Positions 20,185 through 29,123 of a stretch of 53,163 bases of DNA are shown one piece after another. Each line of letters opens with the position of its first letter. Position 1 is the first letter of the stretch. Under the pieces are notes generated by a model. That model was given only the letters and a program-made list of their open reading frames with translations, was not told the DNA's origin and did no database searches. The position numbers were made by a program, and so were the translations under genes. Source of the DNA: an uncultured Granulosicoccaceae bacterium (lineage in GTDB: Bacteria > Pseudomonadota > Gammaproteobacteria > CALCKW01); NCBI GenBank assembly GCA_937925815.1, contig CALAMQ010000132.1, positions 1 through 53,163 of the forward strand. Direction: 5' to 3'.

Positions 20185-22896
20185 TCAGTCCTCGGTGTCA
20201 GCCGACGACCCGTCCCCAGCTGCGCCATCCGGGGCAGCCCCGTCCTGGGCGGCCCCGTCCTGGGCATCACTACCCTCGGCGGCTGCGTCGCCGCTGGCAG
20301 ACGGATTCTCATCTGACTGTTCGGTGGCTTGTTCGTCTACGTCAACAATATCCTCAGCTTCGAGCGCGTCCACGCGCTCAACCTGCGCGAGCGTGTCGCC
20401 CTCGTCGAGGCGGATCAACCGCACACCCTGGGTGTTGCGGCCAAGCGTTGAAATCTCAGCAACCGAGGTTCGCACCAAGGTGCCACCGTTGGAGATCAAC
20501 ATAATTTCGTCGTCGTCAGACACCAGCTGGGCGCCGATGACTTCGCCGTTGCGCTCGCTGGTTTTGATGTCGATAACGCCCTGGCCAGCCCGACCCTTAG
20601 TTGGGTAATCGTCAACGGACGTGCGCTTGCCGTAACCGTTGTCGGTAGCGGTCAGCACTTGTTTGCCGTCTTCCATCACCAGCAGTGCAACCACGCGCTG
20701 CGTCTCTGGAATGCGGATGCCGCGAACACCAGCCGCTGTGCGGCCCATTTCACGCACGGTGCTCTCGTTGAAACGCATCGCGCGACCGCCAGAGGCGATC
20801 AACATGACATCGCGCTGGCCATCGGTCAGTGCAACGTCCACGAGTTCGTCGTCAACGCGCAAGTCGATGGCGATGATCCCAGCAGTACGAGGCCGCGAAA
20901 AGGCGTCCAATCGGGTCTTCTTGACCACGCCATTGCGCGTACAGAAAAACACGCACTGGTCTTCGCCGTATTCGCGCACCGGCAGTACTGCGTTGATGCG
21001 TTCGCCCTCTTCGAGCGGCAACAGGTTCACGATAGGGCGACCACGCGAACCGCGGCTCGCCATCGGCAGTTCGTAGACCTTCTTCCAGTACACCTTGCCA
21101 CGGCTGGTGAAACACAGCAGCGTGTCGTGGGTGCTCGCGACAAACAATTTGTCGACGAAGTCTTCTTCTTTCATTTGGGTCGCGGACTTGCCGCGGCCAC
21201 CCCGACGCTGAGTCGCGTAGTCGGACAACGGCTGCGACTTGGCGTAACCGGCGTGGGACAAGGTCACCACCAGGTCTTCTTCGTCGATGAGGTCTTCAAC
21301 GCCGAGGTCTTCATAACTGGTCTGAATGACCGTGCGTCGCTCGTCGGCGTATTGTTCCCGAATGGCCTCGAGCTCTTCGCGAATCACTTCACGCAAGCGG
21401 TCGGGGTTTGTGAGGATCAGCATGAGCTCGGCGATGCGGTCGAGAATCTCGCTGTACTCGTTGACAATTTTCTCTTGCTCGAGGCCCGTCAAGCGGTGCA
21501 ACTGCATGTCGAGAATAGCGCGCGCCTGCGCCTCGGAAAGGTGGTAGTGGCTGTCGATCAGCCCAAGCTCAGCACCCAGGCCGTCGGGGCGAGAGGCTGT
21601 GGCGCCGGCACGCTCCAGCATGCCGACCACCGCGCCAGGCCGCCACGCCTTGGCCACCAGCGCTTCGCGAGCAGCGGCGGCGTTTGAAGACGCCTTGATC
21701 AGCGCAATGATTTCGTCGATGTTCTCGAGCGCAACCGTCAAGCCTTCGAGCACATGGGCGCGTTCACGCGCCTTGCGCAATTCGTAGACCGTGCGGCGGG
21801 TGACCACCTCGCGGCGGTGGCGCACAAAGGCATCCAGTATTTGCTTGAGGTTCATCAACCGTGGCTGGCCATCCTCTAGCGCAACCATGTTGATGCCGAA
21901 AACAGACTGCAACTGCGTCTGTTTGTAAAGGTTGTTGATCATCACGTCTGCGGATTCACCGCGGCGCAGATCAATCACCACCCGCATGCCGTCTTTGTCC
22001 GACTCATCGCGCAGACCGTCAGAGGCGATGCCGTCGATTTTCTTCTCTTTGACCAGCTCGGCGATCTTCTCGATCAAGCGCGCCTTGTTCACCTGATACG
22101 GCAGCTCGGTGATGATGATCGACTCGCGACCGGTCTTTTTATCGACCTCGATCTCGGTGGTACCGCGCATGTAAATCCGGCCGCGCCCGGTGAGGTAGGC
22201 CTGGCGGATACCAGCGGCGCCGTTGATGATGCCGGCAGTCGGGAAATCCGGGCCCGGCAGGTGCTCTTTCATGAGCTCAATGACGTCGATGTCGGGCTGA
22301 TCGAGCACCGCCAAAGTCGCGTCCACCACCTCTCCGAGATTGTGCGGTGGGATGTTGGTGGCCATGCCAACGGCGATACCGGCTGAACCGTTGACCAGCA
22401 GGTTCGGCACCCGCGCCGGCAGTACCGTTGGCTCGGATTCGGTTTCGTCGTAGTTGGCTGCGAAATCGACGGTTTCTTTGTCGATGTCGGCGAGCATCTC
22501 ATGCGCGATGCGGGTCATGCGCACTTCGGTGTAACGCATGGCGGCGGGATTGTCGCCGTCAACCGAGCCGAAGTTACCCTGACCGTCAATCAGCAAGGCG
22601 CGCATCGCAAAGGGCTGCGCCATGCGCACCATGGTGTCGTAGATCGCGGAGTCGCCGTGCGGGTGATATTTACCCATGACGTCACCGACCACGCGCGCTG
22701 ACTTGCGGTAGGGTTTATTGTAATCGTTGCCCTGCTCGTGCATTGAATAGAGCACGCGGCGGTGCACCGGCTTGAGTCCATCGCGCACATCGGGCAGTGC
22801 CCGACCAACGATTACGCTCATGGCGTAGTCGAGATAGGACGTGCGCATCTCGTCCTCGAGATTTACGGGGAGGACTTCCTTTGCAAAATCAACCAT
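20185..22896 (-). CDS. gyrA: DNA gyrase subunit A
   Basis: 903-residue breakage-reunion subunit of DNA gyrase. Catalytic Tyr122 in [10 protein letters not shown] matches E. coli numbering. The quinolone-determining region reads HGDSAIYDT with Ser83 and Asp87, the drug-sensitive residues. A GyrA-box QRRGGRGK begins the C-terminal DNA-wrapping beta-pinwheel. The tail after the pinwheel (about last 50 residues) is acidic and contains repeated [10 protein letters not shown] units. ATG 22896 gives the standard MVDFAKE start; the frame upstream reads into a non-coding region with a palindrome. First gene of the gyrA-serC-pheA-tyrA-aroA-cmk series. Confidence 0.98.
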   Translation of the reverse strand: MVDFAKEVLPVNLEDEMRTSYLDYAMSVIVGRALPDVRDGLKPVHRRVLYSMHEQGNDYNKPYRKSARVVGDVMGKYHPHGDSAIYDTMVRMAQPFAMRALLIDGQGNFGSVDGDNPAAMRYTEVRMTRIAHEMLADIDKETVDFAANYDETESEPTVLPARVPNLLVNGSAGIAVGMATNIPPHNLGEVVDATLAVLDQPDIDVIELMKEHLPGPDFPTAGIINGAAGIRQAYLTGRGRIYMRGTTEIEVDKKTGRESIIITELPYQVNKARLIEKIAELVKEKKIDGIASDGLRDESDKDGMRVVIDLRRGESADVMINNLYKQTQLQSVFGINMVALEDGQPRLMNLKQILDAFVRHRREVVTRRTVYELRKARERAHVLEGLTVALENIDEIIALIKASSNAAAAREALVAKAWRPGAVVGMLERAGATASRPDGLGAELGLIDSHYHLSEAQARAILDMQLHRLTGLEQEKIVNEYSEILDRIAELMLILTNPDRLREVIREELEAIREQYADERRTVIQTSYEDLGVEDLIDEEDLVVTLSHAGYAKSQPLSDYATQRRGGRGKSATQMKEEDFVDKLFVASTHDTLLCFTSRGKVYWKKVYELPMASRGSRGRPIVNLLPLEEGERINAVLPVREYGEDQCVFFCTRNGVVKKTRLDAFSRPRTAGIIAIDLRVDDELVDVALTDGQRDVMLIASGGRAMRFNESTVREMGRTAAGVRGIRIPETQRVVALLVMEDGKQVLTATDNGYGKRTSVDDYPTKGRAGQGVIDIKTSERNGEVIGAQLVSDDDEIMLISNGGTLVRTSVAEISTLGRNTQGVRLIRLDEGDTLAQVERVDALEAEDIVDVDEQATEQSDENPSASGDAAAEGSDAQDGAAQDGAAPDGAAGDGSSADTED

Positions 22897-23228
22897 GTGG
22901 AGCCGGATTCCAATTTCGGTGCACTGAGGGGCCAAACGCCCAGTGGCGCGATGTGCCAAACGGTTTGAACCCGTTCAAACACCCAACGCCAAGCAGCCCA
23001 TTCTACCACGTTTGTGCACGCGCCCCGACACCACGACACAGCCGCGCGAACCGACCGAGACCATCGTCATTCAGCGGCTCGGCCTGAAGGCAACACATCC
23101 GCGTGTGATCCGCTTTGCGAGCCCACCGAGAGACGCCGTTAGAGCCCTCATTATCTCGTCGGTACTTGCCCAGGGACACGCCTCACGCCACACTGATATC
23201 AAGCTACCCATTCCAATGCCAACCCGTC
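22897..23228. other. intergenic region between divergent gyrA and ubiG
   Basis: 332 bp without a credible gene. It contains a minus-strand TAGAAT (23000-23005) usable as a -10 for gyrA, and a perfect 8-bp inverted repeat with 2-bp spacer at 22963-22980 just downstream of it. No clear promoter was recognised for ubiG. In pseudomonads mtnA and a TRZ/ATZ hydrolase gene lie between gyrA and ubiG; neither is here. Confidence 0.6.
22963..22980. promoter_or_regulatory. palindrome GTTTGAAC-CC-GTTCAAAC upstream of gyrA
   Basis: Perfect inverted repeat 67 bp before the gyrA ATG and about 20 bp after the candidate -10 hexamer on the minus strand (23000-23005). It could be a repressor operator or a short hairpin in the gyrA leader (7-bp stem, 4-nt loop). 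Sequence seen directly, role inferred. Confidence 0.5.
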
Positions 23229-23930
23229 ATGCACCACAACGCCGATCCCGACGAACTCGCCAAATTTGATGCCCCAGCAGGCGACTGGTGGGCGAGAGAC
23301 GGCGAGTTCAAACCGCTACATGACATCAACCCGCTGCGCTTGGAGTTCATCACGACCCGCGCTGAGATCGCAGGCAAGCGCGTGCTCGACATCGGCTGCG
23401 GCGGCGGGATTTTCGCCGAGGCGCTGAGCCGCGCGGGAGCCGACGTCACAGCCATTGATCTGGCTGCCAACGCACTCGCTGTGGCACGTGACCACGCCAC
23501 GCAAAGCGGCCTGTCAATCGACTATCGAGCAGTATCAGCCGAAGCGCTCGCGTCTGAGATGACAGGCCATTTTGATGTCGTCACCTGCCTCGAGATGCTC
23601 GAGCACGTGCCCGACCCCGCCTCAGTGGTGCGCGCAGTTGGCCAGCTGGTTGCACCCGGCGGCGACGCGTTCTTTTCAACGTTTAACCGCAACCCGAAAT
23701 CCTATCTCTTCGGGATAGTGGCAGCCGAGCAGGTGCTCAAATTGTTGCCTGCAGGCACCCACGACCACGCCAAATTCATCACACCGGCGGAACTCGCTGG
23801 CCACTGCCGCGCCGCTGGCTTGCGGGTCTCGGACTTCGGCGGCATGTCCTACAACCCCGTGACCAAGCGCTACGGCTTGAACACCGATGTCTCGGTCAAC
23901 TACCTCGCGCACGCTAGGCTGCCCGCGTGA
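23229..23930 (+). CDS. ubiG: ubiquinone biosynthesis O-methyltransferase
   Basis: 233-residue SAM-dependent methyltransferase performing both O-methylations of ubiquinone synthesis. N-terminal KFDAPAGDWWARDGEFKPLHDINPLRL is the UbiG signature region (residues about 12-38). SAM motif I is VLDIGCGGG at 52-60, followed by an acidic loop AIDLAANAL. HDHAKFITPAEL and the C-terminal SYNPVTKRYGL segment fit the membrane-associated family. ATG 23229 begins the conserved part. Its stop overlaps the next gene's GTG (GTGA). Confidence 0.96.
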   Translation: MHHNADPDELAKFDAPAGDWWARDGEFKPLHDINPLRLEFITTRAEIAGKRVLDIGCGGGIFAEALSRAGADVTAIDLAANALAVARDHATQSGLSIDYRAVSAEALASEMTGHFDVVTCLEMLEHVPDPASVVRAVGQLVAPGGDAFFSTFNRNPKSYLFGIVAAEQVLKLLPAGTHDHAKFITPAELAGHCRAAGLRVSDFGGMSYNPVTKRYGLNTDVSVNYLAHARLPA

Positions 23931-24595
23931 CGTCAATGCGGCACACGCAAGCTGTGTTTTTTGATCTCGACGGTACGTTGATAGACACGGCACCCGATAT
24001 GGGTGGCGCACTCAATCTGATGTTGCGCGCCCACGGGCGCAACCCAATCGCACAGAGCGACTACCGGCACTTAGTGTCCGACGGTTCGCGCGCGCTCACG
24101 CGACTCGGTTTTGGCGAGCCCGCGAATGACGACGAGCACGCTGCGCGTGTTGCAGAATTTCTGAACCACTACAGCCAGTGTCTCGCGGATGCATCCGCGC
24201 TCTTTGCGGGCGTCGAGTCACTGCTCAACACCCTCTCAGATCGTGGCATCGCCGTTGGCATTGTGACCAATAAGCCCGGCGCGTTCACCGAGCCATTGTT
24301 GCAAAAAATGGGACTGAGAGACCGCTTTGCGAGCGTCGTCAGCGGCGACACGATAGCGAAACGCAAACCCGATCCAGAACCGATTCTGCACGCAGCGCTC
24401 GAGGCAAGAGTTGACCCCGAATGTTGTCTGTATGTCGGCGATGCCGAGCGAGACATCGTGGCGGGCAACGCTGCCGGAATGCGGACGCTGGCAGTCGAAT
24501 GGGGTTACTTCCCAGCCGACACAGTGCTCAGCGCCTGGCAACCAGATGGTGTGGTCTCAACCCCAGCTGAGATCCTCAACTGGGTCAACACCTAA
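23927..24595 (+). CDS. HAD-family phosphatase, MupP/Gph type
   Basis: 222-residue haloacid dehalogenase-like phosphatase. Motif I FFDLDGTLIDT supplies nucleophile Asp13 and acid Asp15; GIVTNKPG is motif II; KRKPDPEP and YVGDAERD are motifs III and IV. Generic annotation is phosphoglycolate phosphatase. The order ubiG - this gene - yciK-like SDR matches the Pseudomonas locus where the middle gene is MupP, an N-acetylmuramic acid 6-phosphate phosphatase of peptidoglycan recycling, so MupP is the preferred reading (synteny-based inference). GTG start overlaps ubiG by 4 nt; ATG 23936 is an alternative. Confidence 0.88.
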   Translation: MTSMRHTQAVFFDLDGTLIDTAPDMGGALNLMLRAHGRNPIAQSDYRHLVSDGSRALTRLGFGEPANDDEHAARVAEFLNHYSQCLADASALFAGVESLLNTLSDRGIAVGIVTNKPGAFTEPLLQKMGLRDRFASVVSGDTIAKRKPDPEPILHAALEARVDPECCLYVGDAERDIVAGNAAGMRTLAVEWGYFPADTVLSAWQPDGVVSTPAEILNWVNT

Positions 24596-24601
24596 ACCCA
24601 C

Positions 24602-24635
24602 AGCGTCTTTTGTGAGGCCGATCTCACAAAGCGCT
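24602..24635. terminator. hairpin between convergent genes
   Basis: An 8-bp perfect stem (24609-24616 with 24623-24630) and an outer AGCG/CGCT pairing sit between the HAD phosphatase and the convergent small membrane protein gene. No U-run follows on either strand, so termination would be weak or Rho-assisted. Confidence 0.4.
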
Positions 24636-24642
24636 GAGCGTG

Positions 24643-24810
24643 TCAGCTCAGGTTTTCAAACAGGACAGGCAAGCTTGAGGTCTGGTCACCACCGGTCAGC
24701 GTGTTGTCACGCAGCGGGTTGTCGTAGAACACCCGGTCTTTGCCTATGTTGATGCCAAACCAAATGCCAACTAGGAAACCAATTAGCAATCCAAAGCAGA
24801 GTCTTTTCAC
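24643..24810 (-). CDS. small single-pass membrane protein, uncharacterised
   Basis: 55 residues (60 if started at GTG 24825). Starts with basic KR, then one glycine-rich membrane helix (FGLLIGFLVGIWFGINIG), then a polar segment KDRVFYDNPLRDNTLTG and a short tail. Not a family I can name. The helix has GxxxG-type spacing that often drives helix packing. GTG 24810 is preferred because a GGTGA sits upstream and the product then begins like typical small membrane proteins. Gene reality supported by protein-like composition and isolated position, not by homology. Confidence 0.55.
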   Translation of the reverse strand: MKRLCFGLLIGFLVGIWFGINIGKDRVFYDNPLRDNTLTGGDQTSSLPVLFENLS

Positions 24811-24990
24811 GGCGGATTCACCCACAATCTCAATGTGAACATGCTACCACGCGCCCGCCGCCTGGCCCACGCCAAGACCCTACCTGTCCAAGCTGCAAAG
24901 TTAGCACTCACCCTGTTACCACCGCCTGAGGCGAGACGCCGCGTTCCATGCCAGATACACTTCGCGTTCTATTGTTGACGTGCCGCACTC

Positions 24991-25725
24991 ATGACCGACC
25001 AACTTCGCCCCCTTCAAAACCGTCACATCGTGATCACTGGCGCGAGCGGCGGCCTGGGGCGTGCGGTGGCTGTCGCGTGCAGCGCGGCCGGCGCGACCGT
25101 GATCCTGACCGGGCGCAAAGTCCCGGAGCTCGAAAAGACCTATGACCTCGCCGAGGCCGCCGGGGTCGCACAACCGGCGATCATCCCACTCGATTTGCTC
25201 TCAGCCACCGTGGCGGACTACACCGCTCTTGCCGAACAACTCGAACAGACCTTTGGTGCGCTGCATGGCGTGGTGCACTGCGCCGGGGTGCTCGGTGCGC
25301 TGACGCCACTGGCGCAATACCCCCAGTCGACCTGGTCCGAGGTGTTCACAACCAATTTGCACGCGCCGCTGGTGCTCACGCAAATGCTCTTGCCGCTGCT
25401 GCAGCAGAGCGCGCCGGCAAGCGTTGTGTTCACGCTGGACAAGCGCCTGTCAGCCTATTGGGGCGCTTACGGCCTGAGCAAAGCGGCGCTTGACGGCGCG
25501 GTGCAGATGCTGGCGGACGAGTGCGACGGCAGTCGCCTCGACAGCGGCCGGCCTCGGGTCTGCGTGAACGGTGTTCAACCCGGGCCGATGCGCACGCGGT
25601 TGCGCCAGCTTGCTTTTCCAGGCGAGCTCTCCGAATCCAACCCCCTGCCCGAGACGCGCACGCAACCTTACATAGAGTTGCTGCAATCAACGGATCACCG
25701 CAACGGTGAGACGCTGCTGGCTTGA
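24991..25725 (+). CDS. SDR-family oxidoreductase, YciK-like
   Basis: 244-residue short-chain dehydrogenase. NAD(P) loop GASGGLGR at 17-24, HCAGVLG and TNLHAP (Asn122) as in the family, and the catalytic YxxxK as YGLSK (Tyr160, Lys164). Position after ubiG and a MupP-like gene matches yciK in pseudomonads. The loop that normally carries the catalytic serine 13 residues before the Tyr reads VFTLDKRLSAYWGAY: Phe falls there, and the loop looks about 3 residues shorter than in YciK. Catalysis may be altered. Substrate unknown. Confidence 0.85.
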   Translation: MTDQLRPLQNRHIVITGASGGLGRAVAVACSAAGATVILTGRKVPELEKTYDLAEAAGVAQPAIIPLDLLSATVADYTALAEQLEQTFGALHGVVHCAGVLGALTPLAQYPQSTWSEVFTTNLHAPLVLTQMLLPLLQQSAPASVVFTLDKRLSAYWGAYGLSKAALDGAVQMLADECDGSRLDSGRPRVCVNGVQPGPMRTRLRQLAFPGELSESNPLPETRTQPYIELLQSTDHRNGETLLA

Positions 25726-25819
25726 TAGGCGTAGTACGACCCGATCACATCTTGCAAATCCGAGCCGTGCACTCAACCAGTGTCTATGCTTCGCCGATGC
25801 TTACAAGGTTCTGACCACA

Positions 25820-26689
25820 ATGCCGCAGGCCGTACCCCTCATTTTCGTGCTGATCGGATGCCTGCTGGGTTCAACACGCGCGCTCGCCTCTGAGCCCGTT
25901 TGGGAAATCGGTGTCGCCTCGGTGGCCGTCAACGGTCAGGACTACCCCGCATCCGATCAAGCAAACAACACCGTCATCACCGCGCCATACGGCGTCTATC
26001 GTGGCGAGCGCTTCCGCCTCGGTGAGGGCGGCATTCAGGCCAACGCAGTCACCAACCCGCGCTACCGCATCGATCTCTCGGCCAGCGGCTCTTTGAGCGC
26101 CAATTCCGAGGGCAATCCGCTGCGCGCTGGCATGCCAGACCTCGACTTCCTGTTTGAAATCGGCCCGCAGCTCATCGTCAATTTGGACAACCGACAGCTC
26201 GCCGATCAGAGCGAACTCACCACTGAGCTGGCGTTGCAACTGCGCGCAGCCTTCTCAACGGACTTCCGCGGGATTGACAGCCTCGGCCCGGTTGCGAGTG
26301 TCGCGCTTGAGACAACCCGAGATGGCTTGCTCGACGGGCGGCTGAGTGTGGGTGTTGAATTCAATGCGGTGTTTGCCAGCGAAGACATGCACGACCTCTT
26401 CTACCAAGTCGACAACGACTTTGCGACCGCATCCCGGCCGGTTTACGACGCGAGCGCGGGCTACCTCGGCAGCGATGTGAACCTCAGTGGCTCGATGGCC
26501 GTCACGCCGTCGGTGCTGATTTTTGCCGGCATCTCATGGAACAGCTACAGCGGGGCTGCCAACGAGAACAGTCCGCTGTTCGAGACTGACAGCAGCGTAA
26601 ATTCATGGTTCGGGCTGGTCTGGCGACTGCGCGAGAGCGAGCGGCGCGTGAAAACGACGGCTCTAGACGGCAGTTCGCCTGCTCAGTGA
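25820..26689 (+). CDS. MipA/OmpV family outer-membrane protein
   Basis: 289-residue predicted outer-membrane beta-barrel. Signal peptide about 1-24 (hydrophobic core VPLIFVLIGCLLG, cleavage near ALAS-EP). The mature part has WEIGVASVAVNGQDYPASDQ, RYRIDLSASGSLS and repeated alternating polar/apolar strands, and ends with FGLVWRLRESERRV, in line with MipA/OmpV proteins (MltA-interacting scaffold in E. coli). ATG 25820 begins the signal peptide. Its end overlaps the convergent prmB stop by 7 bp. Role in murein scaffolding or as a porin is not decidable. Confidence 0.8.
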   Translation: MPQAVPLIFVLIGCLLGSTRALASEPVWEIGVASVAVNGQDYPASDQANNTVITAPYGVYRGERFRLGEGGIQANAVTNPRYRIDLSASGSLSANSEGNPLRAGMPDLDFLFEIGPQLIVNLDNRQLADQSELTTELALQLRAAFSTDFRGIDSLGPVASVALETTRDGLLDGRLSVGVEFNAVFASEDMHDLFYQVDNDFATASRPVYDASAGYLGSDVNLSGSMAVTPSVLIFAGISWNSYSGAANENSPLFETDSSVNSWFGLVWRLRESERRVKTTALDGSSPAQ

Positions 26690-27561
26690 GCGTGTTGCGC
26701 GGCCTCGAGGTCGGCCGCATTGATCACGAACACCCCTTCCCCACCCAGAGACAAGTCGATCCAGGTCAGCGGCAGATCGGCAAAGGCCGCCTCGGCGTCC
26801 GCCATACTCGCCCCCACCTCGACAACCAACAAGCCCTCTGGGGTGAGCTGCGACGTGGCCTGCGCCAGAATGCGGCGTGTGATGTCGAGCCCGTCCTGGC
26901 CTGAACCCAAGCCCATCGCGGGCTCGGCCAAGTATTCATCTGGCATCAAAGCGAGATCACCTGCGTTGACGTAGGGTGGGTTGCTGACGATCAGGTCGTA
27001 GCGCTGCCCTTTAACGGGTGAAAAAAGATCTCCTTCAAAGAGATTCACCCGCCCCTGCAACCCGTGAAGTGCCACGTTTTCGGTGGCGAGTTCAAGTGCC
27101 TCGGGGCTGAGGTCGGTCGCATCCACGACGCAGTGCTCGAAATGGTGTGCGAGCGAAATTGCGATGCAACCGCCACCCGTACACAAATCCAGTGCGCGGC
27201 CCACGCGCGGATCATCCAGCCACGGCGAGAAGTCCGCCTGTATCAATTCCGCCAGCGGCGAGCGCGGCACCAACGCACGCGCGTCACTTTTAAAAGCGTG
27301 ACCACAGAACCACGCTGTGCCAGTGAGATAAGCCGCCGGCACGCGCTTGGCAATGCGTTCCTCGATCAAACCGCGCGCCAGTGCGAGCTCGCGCTGACCA
27401 ACCCATTGGGCGTAATCCGGCGCTTGATCGGGTGGCAAACCCAGCGCGTGCAGCACCAGCCAAGCGGCCTCGTCGAGCACGTTGTCTGTGCCGTGCCCAC
27501 ACCACACGCCCGCCTCATCAAGTCGGGCGGCCGATTCACGGATCACATTTTCAAGCGACAT
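26683..27561 (-). CDS. prmB: 50S ribosomal protein L3 N5-glutamine methyltransferase
   Basis: 292-residue class I methyltransferase of the HemK/PrmB family that methylates a glutamine of L3. An N-terminal helical domain (about 1-85) binds the substrate; the SAM site is LDLCTGGGCIAISLA (about 125-137), and NPPY at 194-197 holds the substrate glutamine. GSGQDGLD and an N-terminal RIAKRVPAAYLTG segment favour PrmB over PrmC. ATG 27561 gives the typical N-terminus; the open frame extends 90 codons upstream without family similarity. Starts back-to-back with the Sco-like gene. Confidence 0.9.
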   Translation of the reverse strand: MSLENVIRESAARLDEAGVWCGHGTDNVLDEAAWLVLHALGLPPDQAPDYAQWVGQRELALARGLIEERIAKRVPAAYLTGTAWFCGHAFKSDARALVPRSPLAELIQADFSPWLDDPRVGRALDLCTGGGCIAISLAHHFEHCVVDATDLSPEALELATENVALHGLQGRVNLFEGDLFSPVKGQRYDLIVSNPPYVNAGDLALMPDEYLAEPAMGLGSGQDGLDITRRILAQATSQLTPEGLLVVEVGASMADAEAAFADLPLTWIDLSLGGEGVFVINAADLEAAQHAH

Positions 27562-27675
27562 CTGTTGATTCACGGCAACGCTATACTCAGGCCCCACAGC
27601 GCGCGCAGGATACCACCCTTGGCTGACGACAAGGCCCAAGCCACCGCGAAACGCCCCTGCCGGTTTTGCCAGGTG

Positions 27676-28254
27676 ATGCGATACATCGCGATTGTCATTG
27701 CGATTTTCGTCTGGTACGCCACGGTGCGAGAACCGATCGGCTCCAACACCGCGATGCCAACCGAGATCCAAGCCGCAATCCCGGTTCCCGCTGGCGCGCG
27801 CACGCTGCCAGCTTTCGAGCTCAGCACCCACACCGGCGACACCTTCTCAAACGACGACCTCACCGAGCGCTGGGCGGTGGTCATGCTGGGATACAGCGCC
27901 TGTGAGTCAGCCTGCCCCGAGTCGCTCGCCGCTGTTGCCGCAGCGCGCCAAACCTTGCTCGACCGCGACGCCAAACACGCCAACGGACACTGGCTAATGA
28001 TCACGCTCGACCCGGAAACCGATACCGCCGCCGCACTGACTAGCTATCTCAGCGGCTTCAGTGACGCGATGACCGGATTGACTGGCGACGTTGAGACCTT
28101 GACCCGGGTTGTCTCTGTTCTAACCGGTGGCGCCACACCAATACCGGGCCAAGTGTGGTTGCTCGCGCCCGGAGGCGAGGTGCGGGCGCGAATTGACCCG
28201 CCGGTCGACCCAGACGCGCTACCATTCGACCTCAGGCTCTTGCGTGCTCGCTGA
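27676..28254 (+). CDS. Sco1/SenC-like thioredoxin-fold protein
   Basis: 192-residue membrane-anchored periplasmic protein: N-terminal helix (about 2-15), then a thioredoxin-like fold. The copper-binding CxxxC pair is CESAC (Cys76, Cys80), followed by the LMITLDPETDT segment of Sco proteins. The third ligand, a His usually in a VDHS-type stretch before the last strands, is not seen; the matching place reads TPIPGQVWLL. It may therefore be a redox or weakly copper-binding variant rather than a cytochrome oxidase copper chaperone. No oxidase genes are nearby. Confidence 0.8.
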   Translation: MRYIAIVIAIFVWYATVREPIGSNTAMPTEIQAAIPVPAGARTLPAFELSTHTGDTFSNDDLTERWAVVMLGYSACESACPESLAAVAAARQTLLDRDAKHANGHWLMITLDPETDTAAALTSYLSGFSDAMTGLTGDVETLTRVVSVLTGGATPIPGQVWLLAPGGEVRARIDPPVDPDALPFDLRLLRAR

Positions 28255-28277
28255 GCCACCGTTGCCCGGTAATTTTC

Positions 28278-29123
28278 GTGACAGAATATCTCTTCGCAGC
28301 GCTTCAACGCGTCCTGCCGCACCACGCGCTGTCGCGCGTGATCTATTGGCTCACCCGTCGCCAGACCCAATTGGCGCAACCGGTGATGCGCTGGTTTTGC
28401 CGACAATACAAGGTTGACTTGCACGAGGCGGCCAACACCGACCTCAGCACTTACCCAGACTTCAACGCTTTTTTCACGCGTGAACTCAAAACCGGTGCTC
28501 GCCCAATCGAAGGCGACGGCAACACCTTTGTGTCTCCGGCTGATGGACGGGTGTCGGCCTTTGGCAAGATCGACGGCGACCGCATCTTCCAAGCCAAAGG
28601 CCAGCACTACACCGCCTCGGCGCTGCTCGCTGACGAGGCGTCTGCGGCGCGCTTTGCCGGCGGCGAATTTATCACGGTGTACTTGAGCCCGCGAGATTAC
28701 CACCGCGTGCACATGCCAACCGCGGGACAGTTGACCGCACAACGGCACGTGCCCGGCAGGCTGTTCAGCGTCGCGCCGCACACCGTCGCCCACATCCCGG
28801 CATTGTTTGCCAGGAATGAACGACTGGTCTGCGAATTTGACACGGACTTCGGTCCGCTGGCTCTGGTGTTGGTCGGCGCGATAAACGTCGCGGCCATCGA
28901 GACCACTTGGGCGGGCTTGGTGACACCACCGGCTGGCAAGACGGTCTCAACCACCCACTACAATGACGCCGGTATCCAAGTTGCACGCGGCGAGGAGATG
29001 GGCCGCTTCAACATGGGCTCAACCGTCATTGCCTTGCTGCCACCGGGCTTGCAATGGCGCGCCGGCCTCAGCGTTGGCGAGCCCCTGAAAATGGGCCAGT
29101 GGCTGGGCCACTTTCCGCGCTGA
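28278..29123 (+). CDS. psd: phosphatidylserine decarboxylase proenzyme
   Basis: 281-residue inner-membrane enzyme making phosphatidylethanolamine. The self-cleavage site is GST at 247-249 in RFNMGSTVI, where Ser248 becomes the pyruvoyl group of the alpha chain. YLSPRDYHRVHMP and VSPADGRVSAFG are family hallmarks. GTG start at 28278. The last 56 bp overlap the convergent HExxH gene. psd near epmA is a known gammaproteobacterial arrangement. Confidence 0.96.
   Translation: MTEYLFAALQRVLPHHALSRVIYWLTRRQTQLAQPVMRWFCRQYKVDLHEAANTDLSTYPDFNAFFTRELKTGARPIEGDGNTFVSPADGRVSAFGKIDGDRIFQAKGQHYTASALLADEASAARFAGGEFITVYLSPRDYHRVHMPTAGQLTAQRHVPGRLFSVAPHTVAHIPALFARNERLVCEFDTDFGPLALVLVGAINVAAIETTWAGLVTPPAGKTVSTTHYNDAGIQVARGEEMGRFNMGSTVIALLPPGLQWRAGLSVGEPLKMGQWLGHFPR

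Noticed and set aside
20659-21687. Long plus-strand open frame opposite gyrA (342 codons)
   Set aside because: It is antisense to the conserved gyrA core and has shadow-like composition with many His/Gln/Arg; no domain recognised.
23927-24595. Plain naming as phosphoglycolate phosphatase Gph
   Set aside because: Motifs fit any HAD of this group; ubiG/yciK synteny points to MupP, so no symbol was assigned.
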